From contig UBYA01000020.1 of assembly GCA_900469615.1 (NCBI GenBank), forward strand, positions 41,992 through 105,991: DNA of 64,000 bases, in the 5' to 3' direction. The stretch comes from Hyphomicrobiales bacterium (GTDB lineage: Bacteria; Pseudomonadota; Alphaproteobacteria; Rhizobiales; Rhizobiaceae). This document shows positions 27,663 through 36,217 of the stretch, piece by piece. The translations under genes and the position numbers were made by a program. How positions within the stretch are numbered: position 1 is the stretch's first letter; every line of letters starts with the position of its first letter. Under the pieces are notes generated by a model that saw only the letters and a list, made by a program, of their open reading frames with translations, was not told where the DNA came from and did not search any database.

Positions 27663-28928
27663 ATGACCGTTTCCGATCCACGCGCCTTCCTGACTTCGCT
27701 GTTCGATGCCGCCGTTCGCGCGGCCGATCCGCTGACCGGCATCCGCGCGCATCTGCCGGCCAGGCCGAAGGGTCGGACGATCGTCATCGGCGCCGGCAAG
27801 GGTTCCGCACAGATGGCCGCAGCCTTGGAACAATGCTGGGACGGCCCGCTGGAAGGACTTGTCGTGACGCGGTACGGCTTTTCCGCTCCCTGCCGCAAGA
27901 TCGAGATCATCGAAGCGGCTCATCCGGTGCCGGACGAAGCAGGGCTTACCGCCTCCCGCCGGCTTCTGAAACTCGTCGAGGGCCTGACAGAGGACGATCT
28001 GGTGATCGCCCTGATATCGGGCGGCGGCTCGGCGCTGCTGCCGTCGCCGGCCGGCGCGCTCAGCCTTGCCGACGAGATCGCCGTCAATAAGGCGCTGCTC
28101 GCCTCCGGCGCCCCGATTTCGGCGATGAACGTCATCCGCAAGCATCTGTCGGCCATCAAGGGCGGCCGCTTGGCGGCCGCTGCCCATCCCGCCAAGGTCG
28201 TCTCTCTCGTCGTTTCGGATATTCCCGGCGACGATCCGGCTCTGGTGGCATCCGGCCCGACGGTGCCGGGCGCGGGCACGCGCGCCGAAGCGCTCGACCT
28301 CATCCGCCTCTACCGCATCGAACTGCCGCCGGCCGTTCTCGCCCATATCGAGAAAGCCGAGGCGGATGCGCCGCGTCCGGACGATCCGCGTTTTGCCGGC
28401 AACGAAGTGCATCTCATCGCGTCCGCCGGCGTCTCGCTGGACGCCGCTGCCGAGGTGGCGCGGGCCGTCGGGATCGAGGCGGCCATACTCTCCGACGCCA
28501 TCGAGGGCGAAGCGCGCGAAGCCGCCCATGTTCACGCCGCCATCGCCCGCGAGGTGCTTCACCGCAACCGCCCCTTCGCCAGGCCCATCGTGCTCCTATC
28601 CGGCGGCGAAACGACGGTGACGCTGAAAGGAAAGGGCAAGGGCGGGCGAAACTCCGAATTCCTATTGTCGCTGGCAATCGATATCGACGGCCACACCGGC
28701 ATTCACGCCATGGCGGCGGATACGGATGGTATCGACGGCAGCGAGGACAATGCAGGCGCCTTTGCCGATGCGGGCACGGTGGCGCGGCTGCGCGAGGCCG
28801 GACTGGTGCCGGCCGACATGCTGGCGAACAACGATGCCTGGACGGCCTTCAACGCGATCGGCGATCTCTTCGTGCCCGGCCCGACAGGAACCAACGTCAA
28901 CGATTTCCGCGCCATCCTGATCGTCTAG
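27663..28928 (+). CDS. Glycerate 2-kinase (MOFRL/GckA type)
   Basis: A 421-residue ATP-dependent kinase making 2-phosphoglycerate, used in glyoxylate, serine or tartronate metabolism. The N-terminal DUF4147 domain contains VIGAGKGSAQMAAALE, ALISGGGSALLPSPA and VVSDIPGDDPALVASGPTV. The C-terminal MOFRL domain has LLSGGETTVTLKGKG and AADTDGIDGSEDNAGA. ATG 27663 (MTVSDPRAF) is preferred; the upstream in-frame codons from 27585 run through the 44-bp repeat. No hydroxypyruvate reductase is adjacent. Confidence 0.92.
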   Translation: MTVSDPRAFLTSLFDAAVRAADPLTGIRAHLPARPKGRTIVIGAGKGSAQMAAALEQCWDGPLEGLVVTRYGFSAPCRKIEIIEAAHPVPDEAGLTASRRLLKLVEGLTEDDLVIALISGGGSALLPSPAGALSLADEIAVNKALLASGAPISAMNVIRKHLSAIKGGRLAAAAHPAKVVSLVVSDIPGDDPALVASGPTVPGAGTRAEALDLIRLYRIELPPAVLAHIEKAEADAPRPDDPRFAGNEVHLIASAGVSLDAAAEVARAVGIEAAILSDAIEGEAREAAHVHAAIAREVLHRNRPFARPIVLLSGGETTVTLKGKGKGGRNSEFLLSLAIDIDGHTGIHAMAADTDGIDGSEDNAGAFADAGTVARLREAGLVPADMLANNDAWTAFNAIGDLFVPGPTGTNVNDFRAILIV

Positions 28929-28948
28929 ATCCGCAACGCAGCCCGATA

Positions 28949-29134
28949 TCAGGCGGTGACACTGCAATCATCGCAGCGCCAGTAGATCGCCGCCATCGAC
29001 GACCATCGAAAAAAGTGCCGGCTGCAATGGCCGCACTCGATTTCAATAACATGCGTCCTTTCGGAAACGATGAGCGGCTTGACCTTCGTCAAGCGCTCGC
29101 TTTTCCTCTGCTCCAGCTTCGTCACAGCCATCAT
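28949..29134 (-). CDS. Small zinc-ribbon protein
   Basis: A 61-residue basic protein. Two CxxC pairs, C34-G-H-C37 and C54-D-D-C57, separated by 16 residues, form a probable zinc ribbon; the N-terminal 30 residues are rich in Lys, Arg and Glu. It converges on glycerate 2-kinase with 20 bp between stops. GTGGGGGG precedes the ATG pair. I do not recognise a family; nucleic-acid or protein binding would be typical for such ribbons. Conservation in related genomes would confirm it. Confidence 0.6.
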   Translation of the reverse strand: MMAVTKLEQRKSERLTKVKPLIVSERTHVIEIECGHCSRHFFRWSSMAAIYWRCDDCSVTA

Positions 29135-29207
29135 GGCCCCCCACGCAATACCTGGAGCGATTCCGCTTCCTTCGAATCGCGAAAACGCTCCATCCTTTTG
29201 TCTTCAC

Positions 29208-29251
29208 GCAACTCCGGACGGAAAACCGTTCCGCACCTTTCCCGGAATTGC
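29208..29251 (-). repeat. 44-bp palindromic repeat, copy B
   Basis: On the minus strand it begins GCAATTCC and ends GGAGTTGC, and is closely similar to copy A (27587-27630), including the GGTTTTCCGTCCGGA segment. A second palindrome, GGAGCGATTCCGC with GCGAAAACGCTCC, lies just before it at about 29155-29195. Confidence 0.75.
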
Positions 29252-29330
29252 TCTCGTCTTGCTCGAGAGCCTATTCAGTAGCATCGACTAATAACTAAAA
29301 TATTGCACCTGTGACGTCATCTCGCACATT

Positions 29331-29378
29331 GGGCCGACGGCGCCGCCGCCAATGCGCATGCGCGGCGCCGGTCGGCCC
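29331..29378. repeat. Large GC-rich inverted repeat upstream of ggt
   Basis: Arms GGGCCGACGGCGCCGC (29331-29346) and GCGGCGCC-G-GTCGGCCC (29362-29378) pair over 16 bp with a one-base bulge. No U-run follows in either direction, so it is not an obvious terminator. It sits 126 bp before ggt in the 370 bp gap 29135-29504. Confidence 0.6.
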
Positions 29379-29504
29379 CATCCGCCGGGCGTGTATCGGC
29401 CGGATCCGAAAAATTGTGACGGCGGATATCGCCATTTTCCCGCTAGGCACCATGTCATTTAAGGGGCATTTTCCATCAATATGACAACGGGAGGCATAAC
29501 CATC

Positions 29505-31247
29505 ATGCGCCAGTTCCACCAGCGGGTGATTTCGTCCGTAACCCTGGTCACATTCGCGCTCTTTTCGGTCACGGCCAGAGCCGCCGCACCACCGCCGGTC
29601 GAGGCGGAGCACGGCATGGTCGTCACGGCGCAGCATCTGGCGACAGATGTCGGCGTCGAAGTGCTGAAAAGCGGCGGCAATGCCGTCGATGCGGCCGTTG
29701 CCGTCGGCTATGCCCTTGCCGTGGTCTATCCGACTGCCGGCAATATCGGCGGCGGCGGCTTCATGACCATCCGCCTGCGGGACGGCAAGACGACTTTCCT
29801 CGATTTCCGCGAGCGCGCACCGCTCGCCGCCACCAAGGGCATGTATCTCGACGACAAAGGCAATATCGTCAAAGGCGCAAGCACGGACGGCTATCTCGCC
29901 GTCGGCGTTCCCGGCTCGGTCATGGGCTTCGAGACCGCCCGCGAGAAATACGGCACGAAATCCCGCCAGGATCTGATGGCGCCGGCCATTCGTTACGCCA
30001 AGGAAGGCTTCACGCTGAACCAGGCCGATGCGGCGGAGCTCAACGAGGGCAGGAAGTGGCTCTCGCGCGATCCGGCCACCGCCGCGATCTTCACCAAGGC
30101 GGACGGCAAGCCCTTCGCGGCAGGCGATACGCTGACTCAGCCGGACCTCGCCAATGCCCTTTCCGGCATTTCGGATCAAGGGCCGGACGGCTTTTACAAG
30201 GGCCCGGTCGCCAACGCCATCGTCAAGGCGAGCCAGGACAAGGGCGGCATTCTCGCAAATCAGGATTTCGAACAATACAAGGTGCGCGAACTCGATCCGG
30301 TGAAGTGCGACTATCGCGGCTATCAGATCATCTCCTCGCCGCCGCCCTCTTCCGGTGGCGTCATCATCTGTGAAATCCTCAACGTGCTGGAAGGCTATCC
30401 GCTCTCCTATACCGGCTACGGCTCGGCCGACACCGTGCATTTCATGGTCGAGGCCATGCGCTACGCCTACGTAGACCGCAACTCGGCGCTTGGCGACCCG
30501 GACTTCGTCGACAATCCCGTCGGCAAGCTTCTGGATAAGGCCTATGCCCAGAAGATTCGCGACGGCATCTCCCCCTATAAGGCGGGCGTTTCCAAGGATC
30601 TGATGCCGAAGGGCCTCGGCGAAAGCCACGAGACGACGCATTATTCGATCATCGACAACGACGGCAACGCCGTCGCCGTCACCTACACGCTGAACGGCTC
30701 TTTCGGGGCGGGCGTCGTCGCACCCGGCACCGGCATTCTGCTGAACAACGAGATGGACGACTTCACCTCAAAGCCCGGCGTGCCCAATCTCTACGGCCTC
30801 GTGCAGGGCGAGGCCAACGCCATCCAGCCGAAGAAGACGCCGCTGTCTTCCATGAGCCCGACGATCATCGCCAAGGACGGCAAGCCCTTCATGGTCATCG
30901 GCAGCCCCGGCGGCTCGCGCATCATCACCATCACGCTCGAGGCGATCATCAACGTCATCGACTTCGGCATGAACATCCAGGAAGCGATCGATGCGCCGCG
31001 CATCCATCATCAATGGCTGCCGGATAAGGTCTATATGGAGCCGCACGCGCTTTCGCCCGATACGGTCAAGCTTCTGACCGGCATGGGCTATACGGTTCAG
31101 GTGGACAACGACTGGCCGATCTGGGGGCAGTCCGCCGGCATTCTCGTCGGCGGCAAGAGCCTCGGCGACATCGCCAAGGGCGGCGGCGCCCGCTACAACG
31201 GCGCCATGGACAGCCGCGCCGGCTCCGGACTGGCAGCCGGCTACTGA
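29505..31247 (+). CDS. ggt: Gamma-glutamyltransferase
   Basis: A 580-residue periplasmic enzyme that cleaves glutathione and transfers gamma-glutamyl groups. A signal peptide is seen (MRQFHQRVISSVTLVTFALF, then VTARAAA). The autocatalytic cleavage threonine is T377 in ETTHYSIID, aligned with E. coli Thr391; SPGGSRIITITLE is the small-subunit signature and the C-terminus ends SGLAAGY like E. coli GGT. ATG 29505 is chosen because CGGGAGG ends 10 nt upstream; ATG 29481 lacks a ribosome site. A single-gene unit, ended by a hairpin. Confidence 0.95.
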   Translation: MRQFHQRVISSVTLVTFALFSVTARAAAPPPVEAEHGMVVTAQHLATDVGVEVLKSGGNAVDAAVAVGYALAVVYPTAGNIGGGGFMTIRLRDGKTTFLDFRERAPLAATKGMYLDDKGNIVKGASTDGYLAVGVPGSVMGFETAREKYGTKSRQDLMAPAIRYAKEGFTLNQADAAELNEGRKWLSRDPATAAIFTKADGKPFAAGDTLTQPDLANALSGISDQGPDGFYKGPVANAIVKASQDKGGILANQDFEQYKVRELDPVKCDYRGYQIISSPPPSSGGVIICEILNVLEGYPLSYTGYGSADTVHFMVEAMRYAYVDRNSALGDPDFVDNPVGKLLDKAYAQKIRDGISPYKAGVSKDLMPKGLGESHETTHYSIIDNDGNAVAVTYTLNGSFGAGVVAPGTGILLNNEMDDFTSKPGVPNLYGLVQGEANAIQPKKTPLSSMSPTIIAKDGKPFMVIGSPGGSRIITITLEAIINVIDFGMNIQEAIDAPRIHHQWLPDKVYMEPHALSPDTVKLLTGMGYTVQVDNDWPIWGQSAGILVGGKSLGDIAKGGGARYNGAMDSRAGSGLAAGY

Positions 31248-31270
31248 TCGCCCGCCCGATACCGATGAAT

Positions 31271-31303
31271 GAGGCCGGTGCCGCTATCCCCGGCACCGGC
31301 CTC
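31271..31303 (+). terminator. Hairpin after ggt
   Basis: A perfect 12-bp stem, GAGGCCGGTGCC (31271-31282) with GGCACCGGCCTC (31292-31303), and a 9-nt loop, 24 bp after the ggt stop. Only TT follows, so termination may be inefficient. The following DNA to 31595 holds no gene I can support. Confidence 0.6.
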
Positions 31304-31595
31304 TTCCGGCGTAAATGCCTGACGGAACAAGCACATTATCTTACGTCGCAAAACCAAGCGTGAGCGTTTCGGCGGGATATCCGGCCCATTCATTCACCTC
31401 GCGTTCATTTGTTGCGCGTTTTGGCCGTACGTGCGTTATTTTTTTCATCCCATCAATAAGATTTGCGATTTCTGATATGGAAATCGCGCCGATGCGGGAG
31501 TATACAAACCGCCGTTCAAACAGGCCTTCGCGCCGTGACCAGACTTGCGGTTCTGTCTTACGACCCCACCGCCCCATCGAGAGCGATCCCCGACA

Positions 31596-33050
31596 ATGTC
31601 GGATCAGATATTCCAGGCCGCCCACGTCAGGCGGGCCGCACCGAATTTTCGTGTAGTGGCGCTTATTGTAGCAAGCGCGATGTTCATGGAGCAGCTTGAC
31701 GCGACCGTGCTCGCGACGGCTCTTCCGACCATGGCAAGAGACTTCGGCGTCAGCGCGCCGGCCATGAGTATCTCGCTGACGTCGTATCTTCTCAGCCTCG
31801 CGATCTTCATTCCCGCCAGCGGCGCCATTGCCGACCGCTTTGGATCGCGCACCGTCTTCCGTTCCGCCATCGCCGTCTTCGTCGTGGGATCGCTTCTGTG
31901 CGCGCAGGCTCCGAACCTGTTCTTCCTCGTGCTTGCCCGATTGCTGCAGGGCCTCGGCGGCGCGATGATGCTGCCCGTCGGCCGTCTCGTGCTGATGCGC
32001 AGCGTCGCCCGCAAGGACATGGTCAACGCCATGTCCTGGCTGCTGATCCCGGCGCTTGTCGGCCCGATCCTCGGCCCGCCCGTCGGCGGCATGTTCGTCA
32101 CCTATCTCGACTGGCGCTGGATCTTCTACATCAACGTGCCGATCGGCATCATCGGCTTCATCCTGGTGACGATGTTCATCGAGGAGGTGAAAGGTCCGCG
32201 CACCGGCCGCTTCGATCTCTCGGGCTTTATCCTCTCGGGCATTTCGCTCGGCTCGCTGCTCTTCGGTTTCGAAATGTCGAGCCGCGGGGGCGAAGGCTAC
32301 CTGGCCGTCTTCCTCATCTCCATCGGCCTGCTGTTCGGCATCGCCTATCTGCGCCACGCCCGCAAGCATCCCTCGCCGATCATGGATTTCTCGCTGATGA
32401 AGGTGCCGACATTCCGCACCTCGGTCATCGCCGGATCGCTGACGCGCATCAGCCAGGGCGCCCATCCCTTCCTGATCCCCCTGATGCTGCAGCTCGGCTT
32501 CGGTCTTTCGGCGGCCGCCGCCGGCCAGATCGCCATTGCGACCGCGCTGGGCTCCATGGCCATGAAGCCGTTCCAGGTGCACATTCTGCGCAAGCTCGGC
32601 TTCCGCACGGCCCTCATCATTTTCGGCCTGATCGGCACGCTCGGCTACGGCATGTGCGCGATCTTCAAGCCCGACTGGCCGCTATCGGTCATCTTCGTGA
32701 TCCTGTTCTTCTGCGGCTTCTTCATGTCGTTCCAGTTCACGGCCTACAATACGATCGCCTATGACGAGATCGAGCGCGACCGCATGAGCATCGCGACCAG
32801 CTTCTACTCGACCTTCCAGCAGTTGATGCTCTCGCTCGGCATCTGCGTCGCCGCCCTTGCCCTGCATGGCTCGATGCAATTCTTCGGCCACGCAAAAGCC
32901 GAGATGGCCGATTTCTCCATCGCCTTCATCGTCGTTACGGCCATCGCCCTTCTTGCGGTGATCTGGAACGCCAGCTTCTCGCGCAGCGCCGGCTCTGAAA
33001 TCAGCGGCCATCGCCGCAAATCGCCGGAAGACAGCCTCGGCGAGCATTGA
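31596..33050 (+). CDS. MFS transporter, DHA2 (EmrB/QacA) type
   Basis: A 484-residue inner-membrane drug:H+ antiporter with about 14 membrane segments. Signature pieces: MEQLDATVLATALPTMARDF in helix 1 (motif D1), GAIADRFGSRTVF (motif A), LLQGLGGAMMLPVGR (motif B) and ALVGPILGPPVGGMF (motif C). Start ATG 31596 (MSDQIFQ) has only a weak ribosome site. It precedes the dioxygenase/hydrolase fusion by 130 bp on the same strand; together they look like a detoxification pair for aromatic or quinone compounds. Confidence 0.92.
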   Translation: MSDQIFQAAHVRRAAPNFRVVALIVASAMFMEQLDATVLATALPTMARDFGVSAPAMSISLTSYLLSLAIFIPASGAIADRFGSRTVFRSAIAVFVVGSLLCAQAPNLFFLVLARLLQGLGGAMMLPVGRLVLMRSVARKDMVNAMSWLLIPALVGPILGPPVGGMFVTYLDWRWIFYINVPIGIIGFILVTMFIEEVKGPRTGRFDLSGFILSGISLGSLLFGFEMSSRGGEGYLAVFLISIGLLFGIAYLRHARKHPSPIMDFSLMKVPTFRTSVIAGSLTRISQGAHPFLIPLMLQLGFGLSAAAAGQIAIATALGSMAMKPFQVHILRKLGFRTALIIFGLIGTLGYGMCAIFKPDWPLSVIFVILFFCGFFMSFQFTAYNTIAYDEIERDRMSIATSFYSTFQQLMLSLGICVAALALHGSMQFFGHAKAEMADFSIAFIVVTAIALLAVIWNASFSRSAGSEISGHRRKSPEDSLGEH

Positions 33051-33148
33051 CGCTCGCCACCGGCCGGCGCAGACAAGAGCGACTTTTGTGAACAGTGCCT
33101 CCACGGACGGCACATTGAATTGAACACCGCCAGCGGCCTAAATAGCGA

Positions 33149-33171
33149 CCAGACGTAAAATAACAGTCTGG
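33149..33171. promoter_or_regulatory. Inverted repeat at the dioxygenase/hydrolase start
   Basis: CCAGAC-N11-GTCTGG at 33149-33171 overlaps the GGAG ribosome site (33170-33173) of the gene starting at 33181. It could be a repressor operator or an RNA hairpin limiting translation. Confidence 0.45.
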
Positions 33172-33180
33172 AGCATCCCC

Positions 33181-34734
33181 ATGGTCGCCGGCATCCATCA
33201 CATCACGCTGATCACCCGCAAGGTACAGGCGAATGTCGATTTCTACGTCGGCTTCCTCGGCCTGCGCCTCGTCAAGCGCACCGGCGGCTTCGAGGACGCC
33301 ACGCAGCTTCATCTGCTCTATGGCGACGCCACGGGCTCGCCCGGCTCGCTGATCACCTTTCTCGTCTGGGAAGACGGTTCTCCCGGCCGCGCCGGCGTCG
33401 GTCAGATCGGCGAGATTTCCCTCGCCATCGATCCGGCAAGCATCGGCTTCTGGCTGACACGCGCCCTCAGCGCCGGCCTCAAGCCGGAAGGCCCTTCCGA
33501 GGAATTCGGAGAGCCGGTCCTGCGGCTGAAGGATCCCGACGGCGTCATCGTCAAGCTTGTCGGAACCAATACCCTGAAGGCGACAGCGCCTTGGACGAGC
33601 GATGCCATTCCGCGGGAGCACGCCATCCGCCGCATTCGCGGCGCGACGCTTTTCAGCGAGACGCCCGAGGAGACGCAGGCGATGCTGATCGATCACTTCG
33701 GCTACCGGCCACGGGCAGCCGGCGGAGCGATCAGCCGGCTCGTCTCGGAGCCCGGCGATATCCTCGACATCCGCGATGCAAGCGGCTTCTGGGCAAGCGC
33801 ACCCGGCACCGGCACGGTCGATCACGTCGCCTTTCGCGCCAGCGACGATGAGGAATTGCAGTCGGCCCACACCGCGCTGCAGGCAATCAATTCCGGGCCG
33901 ACGACGATGCATGACCGCAAATATTTCCGCTCGCTCTACGTGCGCGAACCCGGGCAGATCCTGTTCGAACTCGCGACGGATGCTCCTGGCATGTTGATCG
34001 ACGAGGACGAGGCAACGCTCGGCTCACGCCTCTTCGCCCCCGGTGACAGCCCGAAGCTTTTGGCCGAACTGAATGTGATCCTGCCGCAGTTCTCGATGCC
34101 CGGCGAACCGCGCGTCATCTATCGCGATCTGCCCTTCATCCATCGCTTCTTCACGCCCGATGAGCCCAACGGCAATGTCTTCATCCTGTTGCACGGCTCC
34201 GGCGCCGATGAAACGACGATGCTGCCGCTCGGCCACGAGATCGACGCCGCCGCGACGCTGCTTACCGTGCGCGGCCGCGCGCTTGAGGAAGGTGCGCCGC
34301 GCTGGTTCCGCCGCACAGGGCCGATGACCTTCGACCAGAACGATATTGCCGGCGAAGCCGAAGCCTTCGCCGCCTTCATCGATGGCGCAATCCACGCCTA
34401 TGGGCTCGATCCCGCCCGCATGGTCTATATCGGCTATTCCAACGGCGCCAATCTGCTCAACGCCATACTGTCGCTGCACCCGCACCTCATCCGCCGTGCC
34501 GTGCTGCTGCGGTCCATGGCAGCCCTCGAAAATCCGCCGGCCGCCGACCTGTCCGACACCGATGTACTCGTGATCGCCGGCGAAAAGGATTTGTACGGGC
34601 CATATGCTCGGCCCCTCGTCGAACGCCTGCGCGACGGTGGCGCGAATGTCGAGCTTGCCACCGTCCCCGGCAGTCACGAATTCGCCGATGCCGACGTGCC
34701 GGTCATTCAGGAATGGTTGAAGCGGAACGTGTAG
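33181..34734 (+). CDS. Fused ring-cleaving dioxygenase and alpha/beta hydrolase (MhqO-MhqD-like)
   Basis: A 517-residue two-domain protein. Residues 1 to about 305 form a double-VOC extradiol-type dioxygenase: GIHHITLITRKVQANVDFYV at the N-terminus, DHVAFRA with H215 and ILFELATD with E263 give the H-H-E metal site. Residues about 318-517 form a carboxylesterase/phospholipase-like hydrolase: oxyanion LLHGSGADE, nucleophile S420 in IGYSNGANL, D470 and H499 in PGSHEF complete the triad. In Bacillus these are separate proteins, MhqO and MhqD, in hydroquinone resistance. The fusion suggests ring opening followed by hydrolysis of the product. Confidence 0.9.
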   Translation: MVAGIHHITLITRKVQANVDFYVGFLGLRLVKRTGGFEDATQLHLLYGDATGSPGSLITFLVWEDGSPGRAGVGQIGEISLAIDPASIGFWLTRALSAGLKPEGPSEEFGEPVLRLKDPDGVIVKLVGTNTLKATAPWTSDAIPREHAIRRIRGATLFSETPEETQAMLIDHFGYRPRAAGGAISRLVSEPGDILDIRDASGFWASAPGTGTVDHVAFRASDDEELQSAHTALQAINSGPTTMHDRKYFRSLYVREPGQILFELATDAPGMLIDEDEATLGSRLFAPGDSPKLLAELNVILPQFSMPGEPRVIYRDLPFIHRFFTPDEPNGNVFILLHGSGADETTMLPLGHEIDAAATLLTVRGRALEEGAPRWFRRTGPMTFDQNDIAGEAEAFAAFIDGAIHAYGLDPARMVYIGYSNGANLLNAILSLHPHLIRRAVLLRSMAALENPPAADLSDTDVLVIAGEKDLYGPYARPLVERLRDGGANVELATVPGSHEFADADVPVIQEWLKRNV

Positions 34735-34744
34735 GGCCGACATG

Positions 34745-34885
34745 CGACGTACCCCTTCTCCCCTCGGGGAGAAGGTGCCGACAGGCGGATGAGGGGGAGC
34801 CAGAAGCGCAAAAGCCGATGAGACCAGGCGGCAAGCCCCCTCATCCGGCCCTTCGGGCCACCTTCTCCCCAAGGGGAGAAGGAAC
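34745..34885. repeat. Paired inverted repeat block
   Basis: CCTTCTCCCCTCGGGGAGAA with GCGGATGAGGGGGAG on one side, and CCCCCTCATCCGGCCC with CCTTCTCCCC and AAGGGGAGAAGG on the other, form two facing copies of the rhizobial repeat. It fills the convergent gap between the fusion gene and L-fuconate dehydratase. Confidence 0.78.
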
Positions 34886-34898
34886 TTGCAGCAGAGGC

Positions 34899-36176
34899 TC
34901 AGCCCTTGAACGTATAGTCCTTGATCGATTCCGGCTTCATCTCGATCGAGAAACCCGGCAAGCTTGGCGGCATGTAGGCCGCATCGCGAATGATGCAGGG
35001 GTCGATGAAATGCTCGTGCAGATGATCGACATACTCGATGACGCGGCCGTCCTTGGTGCCTGAGACGGCGATGTAGTCGATCATCGACAGATGCTGGACA
35101 TATTCACAAAGCCCAACGCCGCCGGCATGCGGCCAGACCGGCAGGCCGTACTTGGCGGCAATCAACAGTACCGCCAGCACTTCGTTGAGCCCCCCCATGC
35201 GGCAGGAATCGATCTGGACGATGTCGATCGCACCCTCGGCGATGAACTGCTTGAACATGATGCGGTTCTGGCACATCTCGCCTGTCGCGACCTTCACCGG
35301 GCCGACGGCCTGGCGAATCTTGCGGTGTCCGGCAACATCGTCCGGGCTGGTCGGCTCTTCGATGAAGAAGGGCTTGGCGAAGGCAAGCTTGCGCACCCAG
35401 TCGATCGCCTGGTTGACTTCCCAGACCTGGTTGGCGTCGATCATCAGGTAACGGTCGGGGCCGATCACCTCGCGGGCGATGGTGAGGCGGCGGATATCGT
35501 CCTCGAGATCGCGGCCGACCTTCATCTTCACATGGTTGAAACCGGCGTCGATCGCTTCCTGGCAAAGGCGGCGAAGCTTGGCGTCGTCATAGCCGAGCCA
35601 GCCGGCAGAGGTCGTATAGCAGGCATATCCCTCGCGTTCGAGCGTCGCGATGCGATCGGCCTTGCCGGCCTCCGCCTTCTTCAGGATGGCGACGGCTTCG
35701 TCGCGCGTGAGAACATCGGTGAGATAACGATAGTCGACGATATCGGCGATGTGCTCCGCATCCATCTCCGAAACCAGACGCCAGACCGGCTTACCGGCCT
35801 CCTTGGCAAGCAAGTCCCAGACGGCGTTGACGACCGCGCCCGTCGCCAGATGCATCGCGCCCTTTTCCGGACCGATCCAGCGCAACTGGCTGTCGCTGGT
35901 CAGGTGCCGCCAGTATTTGCCGGGGTTTTCCAATACGGTCGAGAGTTCCGTGCCGACCACCAGATGCCGCATCGCCTCGATCGCCATGCAGCAGATGTCG
36001 TTGCCGCGCCCGATGGTGAAGGTCAGGCCATGCCCGGCAAGACCCGGCTTGTCGGTATCGAGGATGACGTAAGCCGCCGAATAATCCGGATCCGGATTCA
36101 TCGCATCCGAACCGTCGAGGCTCTGCGATGTAGGGAAGCGCAAATCGAAAACGCGAAGATTGGTGATGCGCGTCAT
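34899..36176 (-). CDS. L-fuconate dehydratase (enolase superfamily)
   Basis: A 425-residue mandelate-racemase-group enzyme that dehydrates L-fuconate to 2-keto-3-deoxy-L-fuconate. The KxK motif is K217-M-K219 in HVKMKVG; metal ligands follow in MIDANQVWEV, FIEEPTSPDD and ATGEMCQN; the histidine is in WPHAGGVGL. The length and N-terminal IRFPTSQ-like segment (LRFPTSQSLDGSDAMN) agree with Xanthomonas FucD and human ENOSF1. It follows the CoA-transferase gene by 41 bp. No other fucose-pathway gene is present here, so the natural substrate could be another acid sugar. Confidence 0.92.
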   Translation of the reverse strand: MTRITNLRVFDLRFPTSQSLDGSDAMNPDPDYSAAYVILDTDKPGLAGHGLTFTIGRGNDICCMAIEAMRHLVVGTELSTVLENPGKYWRHLTSDSQLRWIGPEKGAMHLATGAVVNAVWDLLAKEAGKPVWRLVSEMDAEHIADIVDYRYLTDVLTRDEAVAILKKAEAGKADRIATLEREGYACYTTSAGWLGYDDAKLRRLCQEAIDAGFNHVKMKVGRDLEDDIRRLTIAREVIGPDRYLMIDANQVWEVNQAIDWVRKLAFAKPFFIEEPTSPDDVAGHRKIRQAVGPVKVATGEMCQNRIMFKQFIAEGAIDIVQIDSCRMGGLNEVLAVLLIAAKYGLPVWPHAGGVGLCEYVQHLSMIDYIAVSGTKDGRVIEYVDHLHEHFIDPCIIRDAAYMPPSLPGFSIEMKPESIKDYTFKG

Positions 36177-36217
36177 TGGAAAACTCCTTCTAGATCCATC
36201 GGCGACCTCTCGACCCC

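Noticed and set aside
31304..31595. Short frames between ggt and the MFS gene
   Set aside because: None has a ribosome site or recognisable composition; treated as promoter DNA.
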